This document shows, one piece after another, positions 10,501 through 21,846 of a stretch of 64,000 nucleotides of DNA. The position numbers and the translations under genes are program-made. Source of the stretch: Grammothele lineata. Taxonomy: Eukaryota; Basidiomycota; Agaricomycetes; Polyporales; Polyporaceae. A model generated the notes under the pieces. The model did no database searches. It was not told the origin of the DNA and saw only the letters and a list, made by a program, of their open reading frames with translations. How positions within the stretch are numbered: the stretch's first letter is position 1; the number at the start of each line of letters is the position of its first letter. The stretch lies in NCBI GenBank assembly GCA_002150815.3, contig NDFF03000135.1, positions 62,001 through 126,000 on the forward strand. The letters are read 5' to 3'.

Positions 10501-12846
10501 ATGCCCATCTTCGCTGCCCTCGCCGCCAACGCCTCTGCCCAGGCATCCGGCAACTCTTCCTCTGCTGCTTCTTCCGCTGCAGCTGCCCCTGCTGCCGTAC
10601 AGGCAGCCGCGCCCCGAGTCAACACTTCGGCCTTGCTCTTCGACATCGACATCGTTCTCCTTTGCGTCGTTGCTGCTTTCTTCCTCTTCCTCCTCCCCCG
10701 CGCCGCCATCCGCTTCACCCACAAACGCGAGTGGATAGACGGCCACTTCCTCCGCGCCATCTACCTCAACCACCAGCCCGCGGTCACCAGCCTCCCCCCA
10801 AGGCGCCAGGACATCATCTCCCCCGTCTCCCCGGTCCACGTTTCCGAGAAGTCATTCTCGCCCTCATCCGAGTACGACCATGCTACCGCATACGACCATG
10901 GAACGTCCTATGACCACGGTCACATCTGGGGCGGCGCGACTTCGGACGCGTCGCACACCTACATCACCCACCCTGACATCCTCCGCAAGGCGTCTACCGC
11001 CTCCGGTCGCGAGCGTCGCCGCCAGAGCGTCCCTACCCACATGGCAGGATGGAGCGTGATGTTCCCCACTATCGCGTCCTACCTGCGCGTCGGTGTTCGG
11101 CCTGGTTTGACCATCGGCAAGTCCATCCTGCTCCTCGGGTACTTTGGCATCATGCTCTACGCCGGCCTATACGGGTCCAACCCCTTCTCGGACCCCGTCC
11201 GCGCCGGCTTCCTGGCCGCCAGCCAGATCCCCGTTATCGTCGCGCTTGGCACCAAGAACAACATCGTGGGCATGCTCATCGGTTTCGGTTACGAGAGGGT
11301 GAGTATCGTGATGATGCCCGAATTCGTATTGCACCCGCTTCCGTTCCGGCGCCTTGCTGCCTCCGCCCAAACCGCAGTCGCGGCCTTCATGCATCATTCC
11401 CACTTCATGTATGCTATTTTCTGGTACTTACATTGTGTTCTATCTTGCAGCTCAACTTCTTGCACCGGTTCGCCGGTCGTATTTTTGTCTTGGCCGCCAA
11501 CGTCCACGCCCTCGGTTATTGTGAGTCTCTCAGTCGAGTCCTAGACGTACAACAACTGATGACGCCCCTTTTGTAGTCTATGACTGGAGCGCGGCGGGCA
11601 ACTTCTCCGTCAAGATGATGATTCCGAGCTTCCAGTGGGCGATGGTCGCGCTCGTCTGCGCCGACCTCCTCCTGCTCCTCTCTACCGAGTTCGTCCGCGC
11701 GCGGTTCTACAACGCCATCTTCGTGCCCTCGCACATTGCCTCCGCGATCATCATGTGTGTCGCCGTCTGCGAGCACGTACCTGTCGCCATCCCCTACGTC
11801 CTCGTCGCGACCGCCCTGTACGGCTTTGACCGCGTCATGCGCCTCGTCAAGTCCCGCGTCGTCATGGCCCGCCTCCGCCCGCTCCCCGAGCTCGGCATGA
11901 CGCGCGTCGAGATCCCCGGGGTCAACGCCGGCTGGCGTGCGGGCCAGCACGTCCGCCTCCGCGTGCTCAGCCTCGGCATGGGCTGGCGCGGCTGGGCCGA
12001 GGCGCACCCGTTCACGATCGCGAGCGTCTCCCGCTGCCCGAGCGGCGAGGGCCTCGTGCTCATGGTCAAGAAGGCCGGCGACTGGACCAACAAGCTCTAT
12101 GGCCTCGCCCAGCGCGCCGACTACGGCGAAGCCAACGGCGTCGGCTCCCGCGTCCAGGTCGTCGTCGAGGGCCCCTACGGCGGCCCCGGCCACGCGATCT
12201 TCGCCTCCTTCTCCGGGGCGCTCTTCGTCGCGGGCGGGTCCGGGATCACCTTCGCGCTCGCGGCGGTGCGCGACCTGATGAAGAAGGACCGCGAGTACCG
12301 CTCGCGCGTGCGCGCGATCGAGCTCGTCTGGACCGTGCAGGACCCCGCCGCGCTCGCGCCGCTCCTCCCGCTCTTCACGTCCCTCATCGCCCAGAGCGCG
12401 GACGCGTACGCCACGCTCCGCGTCTCCGTCTTCTACACGCGCGCGTCCGCGAACCCGGAGGCGCTCAAGGCGTTCCGCGCGCTGCCCCCCGGGCTCACGC
12501 TCGCGCCCGCGCGCCCGAAGTTCGACAGGATCCTGGCGGGCCTTGCGGACCGCTCCGCTGCGCTCTTTTCGGGCGGGCGCGAGCGCCGTAGGGGCTCGGG
12601 CGGGCTCACGGGCGTGATTGTGGGCGTGTGCGGCCCGCAGAGCCTCGCAGAGGGCGTGCGTAAGGCGGTTGGTTCGTTCGACCCCGAGCGCCGTAAGACG
12701 ATTGGCGGTATTGAGCTGCACGAGGAGTGAGTGTCTTTCAATGTCCTCCCCTTTCCGCTTCATCTCCCCTGGGTTTGGCCACACCGCATCCGCCTGGACG
12801 AGTGCTGACCGACGCGTTTTCTTCCCGCAGGGCCTTCGGGTGGTAA
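10501..12846 (+). CDS. Ferric/cupric reductase transmembrane component (FRE family)
   Basis: Plasma-membrane flavocytochrome that passes electrons from NADPH through FAD and heme to external ferric or cupric ions before uptake. Exons: 10501-11298, 11451-11520, 11577-12726, 12831-12846 (677 aa). The last 16-base exon restores the end ELHEEAFGW; reading through instead stops at 12730. Features in order: a Ser/Ala-rich N-terminus, a first membrane helix (VLLCVVAAFFLFLLP), a cytoplasmic loop, and the ferric reductase membrane block with candidate heme histidines in LNFLHRFAGR, NVHALGYFYDW and SHIASAI. Then come the FAD site HPFTIAS, the NAD(P)H site GGSGITFALAAVRDL and the late CGPQSLAEGV motif. 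Length is normal. The cluster shows no adjacent multicopper oxidase or permease. Confidence 0.9.
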
Positions 12847-13902
12847 ACGCCATAATCCACACGCTGCGCAGCGGGCGTCATCGCGTCCACGCGCGTTCGC
12901 ACGTCCATCGACGCTGTCAATGTCATTGAGCATCTCCGAGCCGGGTAGACCCCGACTCCGCGCCGTTCCTTTCACACACCGGGCTCGCGGTCGCCTTCGG
13001 CCGTTCCCACCTCCCGCCCCATCACCAACCCACCAACATCCCGGATAACGGATCCCTCGCCTCCTCCGCTAGTGTAACATCCTATTCCTCCTGTCTTTTA
13101 CCTCCGTTTTCTTATTCCGCTTAGCTTTCCGCGTATGCACGTACGCCCGTATATCGTGCCAGGTTATCACTCCATTTGCACTTGCATCTTCATTTTGCTT
13201 TCTCGTTGACAGGCGTCGACCGCCGGCGCCGAGCCGCGCCGTTCTGGGGCCGACCGCACATGGATTCATCAACCGACCGCTACGCTAGATGCTGCCCGAC
13301 GTGTATTCACATGCATATGGCCGTCCCCCCGCTCTTCCGTCCCACGATACGATTGCAGCTTGCGGTCGTTCGTTACACACGCACGCCGAGCCTGCACCTT
13401 CTTATTTGTATCTTACTTTTATAACCGTCTTCTTCCTTGTTCTCGCTTCTTTGCTTCCTCACTGATCCCGGAGCCTCCCCGCGCCCGCGTGGGTTGGGGG
13501 CGGGGGGCGTGTACTTATCCATATCGGCCATCTCTTTTTGGAGCTCGCTACGAGGATGTGACACAAGTACCACTGTATCATATAGATAGATGTACACGCA
13601 GGCGGCGCGGCGCGGCGCACGGCTCGCACGGCCGCGTCCGCGAATAGACGACGTTGGATATACGTATGTGATGCGCTTCTGGCTGTCCGCGGTGCGAACG
13701 AACGGACGTGGGAGGAAGTAATAACACGCGAACGAACGGAACGCTGTCCTAATCTGTCCGCAGGGCTAATGTGGCAGACAGGCGTGGTACGCGATCAGCC
13801 TCCTCGGTGCTTTATACGGATGGCGAGGCGACCTACAGTCTACCATCTGGGTTCTAGGAAGCGAGGGCGCGTTAAACGGGGCGAATTTGGTGTGCGTAGA
13901 CG
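12847..13902. other. Convergent intergenic region
   Basis: Lies between the ends of the ferric reductase (plus) and the NOPCHAP1-like gene (minus) and probably holds both 3' UTRs. No convincing coding frame. Confidence 0.4.
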
Positions 13903-15137
13903 TCAGGAGCGAAGATGGTTGCCGTCGTTGGGCTTGGAGGAAAGCACGACTATCGCCGGCCCACCTCCGCCGCCGCCCCTGGCGCGCTTGGGGAGGGGCT
14001 TCGTAGGGCGCGCAGGGATAGGGGCGTCTGCGTCTGAGTCGTGGTCGCCCGAGGACGAACTGTCGTCCGAGCTTCCATCTGAGTCGGAGTCGGACGAGTC
14101 AGACGAGGAGTCTTCCATGTCGTCGTCTTCATCGTCGTCGTCGTCCTCGGAATCGTCGTCCTCGTCGCTGTCCTCGTCCACGTCATGGCCCCGTGCGTCG
14201 AGGTCGAGGTCTGCGACGGGGATGTTCAGGCCGGCAGGGAGCGCCCCACGCTGCTCGTACACGCCGAGCCCGATATTCTACAGCGGCAGATCAAAAACCA
14301 AAAAATCAAAATCAAAATCAACCCGTCCTCGCGGGCTGCACGCCGCACCCCATCGCACACGTCCAGGGCGAACGTACGTGCGCGGTGCAACTGCCGGGGA
14401 GGTGGATGGAGGGAAGACGTACCATCTCGATGTAGCGGGCCTGGGCTTGAGCGTCGAGGTGTTCGATGTCGACGCTCGTGGGGTCGGCGCGGGCGCGCTG
14501 GAGGAGGTCGGCGTTGGACGCGGCGAGTTCCGGGAGGAAGGCTTGCACGCGCGAGAGTACTGCGCAGAGATATGTGGGGATGATTGAGAGGGAAAATGAA
14601 GCGTGAGACGTGTGCCTGGGCGGACATAAGTAAAAGGATGGGCGTACGCTCGAGCGGGGGTTGGATGGGGAAGGTGGACCTGTCCCCAAAATCGAACGGC
14701 CGCTGGCTACGACCCGGCGCCGGCGGTGGGCCCGTAGCTGCAGGCGACGCGGATTCAAGTCTCGAAAAGAGGTCGTCTGAAATGTGGGTACGCCGTCAGT
14801 CAGTTAGTTGTAGTAGATCTCCTAGCGGATAGCCAGACTTACGGATGCGCTCTTGCCGCTGGTCGTCGTCTTCGACCTCGAGCAGCTGTGCCCTGCTCTC
14901 TGTATTTGTTCCTGCTTCCGAAGTATGTGACTGTTTCATATTTGATCTGTTGCACTCGAAGAGCTTGGCGAGTGAGCGATTTACTCCGTCAGTGTTTGAG
15001 AGAAAATCGGTGACGACTGACGAGAGTTGTGACGCCACGAGGTTCGAAGTGATTAGATAGACGCTTGATGTTATCGCGTCTTCCATAGCAACTGCTTTAA
15101 GTTTGAGCGTCTCGTCGGTCAGTACCGCGGCCTTCAA
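13903..15137 (-). CDS. NOPCHAP1-like protein (DUF4598 family)
   Basis: Exons 15137-14843, 14776-14648, 14559-14423 and 14277-13903, all GT-AG, give 311 aa. The diagnostic core is LLSRVQAFLPELAASN, then VDIEHLD, then RYIEMNIGLGVYE, built by joining exons 2-4. This matches the DUF4598 family, whose human member NOPCHAP1 is a chaperone linking box C/D snoRNP protein NOP58 to the R2TP complex; the same role here is inferred. The C-terminus is a long Asp/Ser acidic tract ending in a basic and poly-Gly segment, consistent with a nuclear protein. The start is uncertain: Met at 15137 or Met at 15086 are both in frame, and the first 90 residues match nothing. It is divergent from HET gene A. Confidence 0.65.
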
Positions 15138-15443
15138 GAGCCTTTCAGCAAGTCAATGAGCGAATCGCTCAAACGTCGGACGAGACTCCCGTCACGACTG
15201 CGGCGATGTTGACGAGCGTTCGCGCCGATAGGATGCGTTGCGATTCTCTTCAGACAACGTCACTACACAAATGCCCCAGGATACAGATTCATCTGCAGTA
15301 GGACGACCTTAGGCTCCGCGACCAGCTCCCTGCTTTTCAAAGGATCTCTGTCAAGAGCCGCACTTTGGCGCGCCCCTCACTACGTTCGGTAAGTACTTGT
15401 CCTTCCATGCAAACGTAAAGCGACTCAACTACCAGTCAGAATT
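15138..15443. other. Divergent intergenic region, no gene seen
   Basis: About 300 bases shared by the 5' ends of the NOPCHAP1-like gene and HET gene A. No distinct core-promoter motif recognised. Confidence 0.35.
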
Positions 15444-18142
15444 ATGTGGCTGTTGGACACTGAACGTTACACGCTACATCGATTCGAAGCTCCTCCTCGC
15501 GACTACGTCGTCTTGTCCCACGTCTGGCAAGAAAACGAGCAAGACTTCCAGTCTGTTCATTCTGCTAGGGGTCGAAGGCACATCTCAGACAAAGTCCGGA
15601 ACTGTTGCCGCCAAGCTCACCGCCGCGGATTTCAATGGGCTTGGATCGACACTTGCTGTATCGACAAGACCGACAGTGTCGAACTTTCAGAGGCTATCAA
15701 CTCTATGTATCGGTGGTATGCCAACGCCTCGATCTGCTTCACCTATCTTTGCGATGTTCCTCCTGGTGAGAACCCCGTCGCAGTCGGCTCCTCGTTTCGT
15801 CGGAGTAGTTGGTTTAGGAGAGGATGGACGCTCCAGGAGCTCATAGCGTCCAAGTCCATCGTCTTCTACTCGTCCAAGTGGACCGTATTGGGCTCCAAAC
15901 ATCTTTTCTTACAGACACTCCATGACGTTACGGGCATCAACATCGACGTCCTGACCTTTCGTACGCCTCTCTCGGATGTCTCGGTTGCGCAGAGAATGTC
16001 GTGGGCTGCGGACCGAGAAACAACGAGGATCGAGGACGGCGCATACTCGCTGATGGGCATCTTCGACATTAACATGCCAACGATTTATGGCGAAGGGAGA
16101 CGGGCTTTCCGTCGTCTGCAGGAAGAGATCATGCGGTCGTCACCTGACCACACCCTGTTCATTTGGGGGCCCGGCATAGTCTTCACATCTCCTTATCCCC
16201 CTTCCAACCCGTACGATGAATCCGCTCTTCAGGAGAACAAGATTTCCGATGGAAATTTCTTATTGGCTCCGTCCGCACCGTCTTTCTCGTTTCCTCCCTC
16301 ACTATCTGTGCCCACGCCTATCTCTTATAGCGACCTGCAGTCAATACTCGCCAAATTCAAGTTGGATCAGTCGCACCCCGAGAGAAACATGGGTGACGTG
16401 AGGGGACAATTCCATCTACAGTTCGCATGGTACTTATCACACTTCCGCAGATCCACATTCCCGAATTTACTCTCACAGGAAATGGCATCCGTGCTCACGT
16501 TCCGCTCTTTTCCTTCAGTCCGCTGGTTGCAGAAGAATTACTACATAGCACAGAGCAATGCGTGGCGGCACTTTTGGCTTGCCACATTCAAACCGCACAA
16601 TCGCCACAGCTGGTGTTACTGCTTCTACGTCGTGTAGGAAGTTATCAATACCATATCGGTGCCACATCAAAAAGCCACGGATTCATACGCTACATCGCTG
16701 TGGACTCCGCCCTAGAGGCATTGTATACACTTCTCGGAAGTCCTAACGGGGACCCCCCTACCTACCGTTGGGCGAGCGTATACATCGTGCAACCTGGCAG
16801 TCATAGAGATCGACCCCTCTGGCAGATTAACGACCCCCATAGGTCGGGCTACAACCCCGCCAAGTTCGTAGTCATGCCGGACTGGGCTTCATCCTCCCTT
16901 ACGCGGATGGGATTCGTCTACACGCATCCATCCGAGGCACACGCGCCGATCCCAGTCATTCAGATGTTCGCAGGACGTCAAGATCAAACAATCATCTTCC
17001 ACCATCCCTACAAGCAGCAGGAGATTCGGATTGCTATGGGACGGTGCTCGCTCGAGGGGCGAGGGTTATGGTTCACTATCGAGTTCGCCGATGTCGCGCC
17101 TCATGCATACGCTACGCTCTACGCAGAACCTCCGCATATTGAAGAAAACGCCTGCGCACTCCGTGCTCATTTGGACAAATGGGATCGCGTTCAGCCATCG
17201 CATGCCTCGCCCTCTGTGGATACTCCTGAGAAATCCGGCGAGCAGGACCTCCTTTGGACACATAGCAGAGTCTTCTCAGCCGCCGGGCGCACACTGCGCC
17301 TGCTCGCCGCGGAGCCTCACCCAGTCGATCGGCCCGATGGCATGTGGATGATTGGTATCGAGGCCGCCGCCGACCTGCCTTGGCAAGAACAGCCCATTCC
17401 GCCGCTCATCCCGCCACTTTCTGCCACCACTCTTGACCCACCTACATCTATTACCATCGACATCACGTTCACTGCCGCCGTCCTCCAGCGTTTGGACAAC
17501 GGGGAAGCATCGTCCGTCCGTCCCGGCCAGCCCGCGTTCCGAAGCATCACGCGAACGCAAGTTGCCATGTTCCTCTGGCGTCGCTCCTTGACGCATGAAG
17601 ACCTTGGAAGCGGGCGTACACCGAGAGTGTACATCCACGTCCATGTCGGCTGGTGTGAGCACGGACGTGGGCTCTGGTTCGCGGTTGGCTTCGTACGGGA
17701 CTTCGCGTACGTCACGAAGAGCGCGTTCCCTGAAACTGATCCGATTCACAAGCCCGGAGCGAGGCGGAACCGTGGCCCCGACGTTGAGAATTCGAGTAAT
17801 ACGCACTCGAGCTCGAGTAGCGGTAGCGGAGCAGGGCCGCGGACACTCTTCCAACGCCTCCGCACCGCTGTTGCCTCGGATACCGCATGCGCACTCGTGC
17901 ATGTCAGAGATTGGGACTTGAGCTGCTCGATGGACGCGGATCGTGAACCGTGCTGGCACCGTCGTCGCGTTTTTGCCGATCCTGGCCGGTCGGGGCTCAC
18001 CATAGAGTTGTGCCTTCCGGCTTCGATGGAGGAGCCTTCAGAACCCCCATTTGCGTCAAACCCTTCGCCAGGCAAGTTGGGAGGGCCCTCGTTAACGTTG
18101 GTGCTAGAAGCGAACGAGCAGGGGGAGCAAAATGTAACGTGA
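15444..18142 (+). CDS. HET-domain protein A with duplicated GWC-type C-terminal module
   Basis: Exons 15444-16397 and 16451-18142; a 53-base phase-0 intron (GTGAGG...CGCAG) joins the two frames into 881 aa. Exon 1 is a full heterokaryon-incompatibility domain: MWLLDTERYTLHRF, YVVLSHVW, WIDTCCIDKTDSVELSEAI, GWTLQELIAS, then ARRAxxDGAYSLMG-type block ending MPTIYGEGRRAFRRL. Exon 2 starts IHIPEFTLTGNGIRAHVPL and continues with ALLACH, GFIRYIAV, GRGLWFTIEF and a tryptophan-rich core. A second, partial copy follows with GWCEHGRGLW and HVRDWD. In other fungi HET domains trigger cell death on nonself contact; that role is inferred. Genes B-D nearby have the same structure. Confidence 0.85.
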
Positions 18143-18609
18143 GCTGACGGTGCAGAGATCCCCAAGATGTAACAACCGACCGAACACGGGAAGATCGAGA
18201 TCTGTCGTCACAGACCGTCTGTAGAGGGTAGCAAGCAGTATGAAACTCTTTGTTGCATCCAGTTTCTGCGTAATCTAGTTTACACGTATACAAGGTGTTG
18301 ATTGAAACATACAACGAGAGGAAAAGATGATTGGGGAGGAAAAGAGAGAGGAGGAAAAGAGAGAAGAGGGAACGAGAGAGAGAAAAATAGATAGAGAGGA
18401 AGAAATGATAGAGGAAGGGAGGAGATGCGAAAGAGGAAGAAACAAGAGAGAGGAAGAGACGTACTAGAGACAGGCGATAGAAGTCCATGGTAGGTATACA
18501 ACAGAAGAATCGATGGGGAACAGATAGTGAACTGCTAGCGTAACGGCATGATGATAGTCTGAGATGAATGTCTGTTTTTATGTTTTTTACGAAGGCGCGA
18601 GGTTCCAAT
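18143..18609. other. Convergent intergenic region with a purine-rich strand
   Basis: Between the ends of HET gene A and the internal kinase. Positions 18320-18450 are an almost pure A/G tract on the plus strand, made of GAGAGAGGAAAAG-like units. This is a simple-sequence polypurine run; no gene. Confidence 0.6.
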
Positions 18610-21243
18610 TTACTCGTGCATCACGCTTTGGGCGCTTCGCTTGTGCCGCAAAGAGCGAATGCTGAGGCGCGACTTGAGCGTGGTCTTGAGCCGTCCTCTC
18701 CACGAGATGGTGCAAGTTTCCGGCGTCGGCGAAGAAATCTCTGAATATGCCTCGCTCTGTGCTTGCGAAAAGATCGAGTCGATGGGCGAGGTCGGAGAAG
18801 AGCAGGACGACGTAGTGGTGCTCGCCGGCGAAGGAGGGGTGGTTTCCGCATCGAGGTCCTGGAGAAGGGAGCTCTCGTTCGCGACATCGAGGGAGTCGTC
18901 CTGGTTGAAGAAGAAAGTCTCGTCGAGGTTGAGGCCAGACAACCCATCTAGGCTGAGCTCGGAATAGTCGTTCTCCACGGAGTGGTCCGGGAGGGATTGA
19001 TCGAGCCCGCGGAGGAGCGATTCGTGGGAGATGAGAGTGCCGTCGGTTGAACCTATCGCCCAAGACGAAGACGAGGGCTGCGGAGGTGTGAGCCAGATCG
19101 AGGAAACGCCGTCCGAGAATCCGAGCGAGCACGTCATGGAAGCCCGACGCCTTCGATTATGACCGTCGGCGAGATCAGTGGATGAAATCACGGTGGGGGT
19201 GTATGACCGCAGGGACGTTGCAGCAGGGTAAACATCGTGTTCCTCCTCGTCCTCGTACGGCCCACTCGACCACCACATGGAAGGTAGCGTAGTGGGCGGT
19301 GAAAGAGAGGAATGAGAGGCGGACGATTCGCTGTCGCTCGTCGCGACGGAGTCAGGCAATGCACCAAAGAGATCCGGGGAAACCCAATCGAAGGACGGGT
19401 TAGGCCCCTCGCCGCTAGGATATGGGTCCACAAAGGTAATGTGGGATGCCTCGAGTGTCTTTGGAAAATGTCAGTCGATGGAGAGAGGACGATGGATGGA
19501 GGGACCTACGGGATCGAGGTCGCGCTCGTCGAGTATAGGAGTAGGCGCGGTTGTCCTCGGAGCGTCCCAGTCGCTGTGACGCACATGAGTCAGCAATTGT
19601 GGTTGACAGAGCAGGGAGAGCTCCGACTTACTATTCGTCGAAGACGGCGTGAGCCATGATCATCTCCCAGGTTGGACGCTTCTTCGGATCCTTCACAAGG
19701 ATCTGAGATAACGTGCTCAGCTCAGTACTTTGTCTCGTGGTGCGGTAAGACCAATCACTCACCATGCAGAGGAGGTCACGTGCATCGTCGCTCACGTCCT
19801 CATCGAACTCAAGTTCGCCATCGAGCACACAGCTAACCAAGTCCACCATGTTGATACAATCGTCAATCCCGAACGGCGCCTGTTCTCGCAATCAGCGTCG
19901 TTCTAGACATGTAGGCGAAACCATGACACGTACCTTTCCCTGAATAGTCTGGTACATAATCACGCCGGCCGCCCATACATCCACCTCTTTCGAGTACGAC
20001 CCGTCCAGTGTCGGGTCGATCTGCTCCGGTGCCATGTATTGCGGCGTCCCAACCCCGGATATCGTCCGGTCACCCTGGATGTTGGCCTGCGGTTCTCTGG
20101 CAGTCCTTGGATTGCGCTCGAGACGGCGCCACGGCTGCTCCTCAGGACTGAGACCGAAAGCGCGAGCCGTGCCGAAGTCCGCGAGGACGAGCTGTCCGGC
20201 GGCGTCGACGAGGATGTTTTCCGGCTTGAGGTCACGGTGGATGATCCGCTTGTCGTGAAGCGTCTTCATCATCGTCACCTGCAGGGAAGTGTATCGACAT
20301 GAGCGGCTGACACTAGAGAAACGAAGAAGCAGACGTACGATCTGTGCCCAATAGATACGCGCCTTCCACTCCGGCATGCGGGGTCCCTCCAATGTCATGA
20401 TATCTTTCAGATCGCCTCCAGAGTAAAATTCCTGCAATGCAAGATCAGCACCATTCAATGAGATCTCATGTGAAAGGGTGGCGCACTGTCATGAGGAAGA
20501 AATAATCCTCATCCTCAAAGCTCGCCATGAGCTGTAGGAATCGCGCATCGCCCACTACGCTCCGCAGCACCGCCTGCTCCTCGTGCACCCGCGTGTCGAA
20601 CCTCCGGATAGTGTGCTTCGGGATCATCTTGAGCGCATACAGGGCGCTTGTCGTCCGGAATTCGACCTTGAAAACGGAGCCTTGGCTTCCGGTGCCGAGT
20701 TGTCGGATGATGCGGAGGTCCTTCGTCGTGATCTGGGTGGGCGCAGCACGCGATGCTGAGGGCTCGTCGACGACCTCCGTTTGGAACGCGGACAGCAGCT
20801 CCGGCGAAGGGGCGGTAATGTCAGCCGCACTAGTCTCGGTGACTGAGAGCTCTGGAGATGGCTCGGTGGGCGAGAGGGTAGCGGGTTCGCGATTGAGATC
20901 TTCCGCATCGCCAGGCTCCTTGATTTCCATGGTGGGCGTGCTGACGAGTGTCACAGAGCATGACGAGACTAGTGACGGAGCGGCGTCAACACGTTGGAAG
21001 TGTTCGACTTCACGGACAACCTATTCTAGGTGAGCGACTGTGTCGCAAGGATCTGTGTGGACATTCACGTACCAGGTTGCCGTGCTCGTCGAGGATCATG
21101 CGGACATGGATGTCCTCGTTTCTGGGGGTAGTCCTACGGGCGGCGACAATAGTGGCCTCGTCGATGGCCGCGACGACGTTCGATTTGGGTTGCTCGATAG
21201 TAATGTTGCGCGGACGGGGAAAAGCGAAGAACTTGAAAGGCAT
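18610..21243 (-). CDS. Serine/threonine protein kinase, internal paralogue of the inverted-repeat kinases
   Basis: Eight exons: 21243-21073, 21020-20487, 20431-20339, 20278-19934, 19879-19763, 19702-19632, 19573-19510, 19458-18610 (747 aa). Exon 3 (93), exon 4 (345) and exon 6 (71) have exactly the lengths found in the two inverted-repeat copies, so the three genes share an ancestor. The N-terminal module [13 protein letters not shown] parallels VHVRMIFNTDGDM. Kinase landmarks: LGTGSQGSV (165-173), YALKMIPK (K188), HRDLKPEN (280-286), [10 protein letters not shown] (DFG 300-302) and [10 protein letters not shown], so it should be active. The Ser-rich, acidic tail of about 280 residues is unrelated to the tails of the other two. 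The start is the Met aligned with the paralogues. It lies between HET gene A and the prenylcysteine oxidase; its function is unknown. Confidence 0.85.
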
Positions 21244-21846
21244 GGCGATAATGATAGTGCAAGTGAGGCGATATAGCAAGGGAGCAAAAGCTAGCAGGTA
21301 GAAGTGGAACAGAGCCAAGTGGCGAGAGACTGGACGGGTTCGGGATGGCCATCTATGTTGAGGGGATGGAGGCTGGCATGTCGTTGCGGTCTAGACTGGA
21401 GATTCGCCATGTTCGGTTCGTTTGGTTCAACAGTACAAGATCGCATACTGCTCACGTGGAACGGCTATGTGTTAGCTCCATTCTTGCAAAGCTACTTTCG
21501 TTCGGTAACATTCTTCTGAGCGACTGGTTGCTCGCGTCTTCTTGGAGGCGTTGTCCGAACGCGGTAGCGCTTGCTGTCGTGAGTGCGACGCGCAACGTCA
21601 CAGCACGTGCTAGCGAACGCGCTTGTCACGCTACGCACGGACCCTGACAGTCGGCGCGCCCTGTTGCAAGCACCGCAAACGGAAGATCGAAAGCAGATAC
21701 ATAGACTAGGTTCAAAGCAATAATGTACATCCAAACATCCTGAATGCGAACGCATATCAACACAACACGAGCATACGGAACATAGCACTAACACGAGACA
21801 CTGAAGCTCACAGAACAGCTCCTCCATCGTCGACTCAACCTTCCGT
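21244..21846. other. Intergenic, kinase promoter side
   Basis: Between two minus-strand genes. Just upstream of the kinase start it contains several GATA cores (21246-21275), but not the strict 11-base phasing of the inverted-repeat kinases. No gene seen. Confidence 0.4.

Noticed and set aside
11516..12862. 448-codon open frame on the minus strand
   Set aside because: Lies opposite the ferric reductase exons, is Arg/Glu/Ala-rich, and has no recognisable motif; a by-product of GC-rich codon use in the real gene.
16427..16450. Separate gene starting at 16427 after HET exon 1
   Set aside because: The frame joins exactly to HET exon 1 through a 53-base phase-0 intron, and genes B-D show the same joint.
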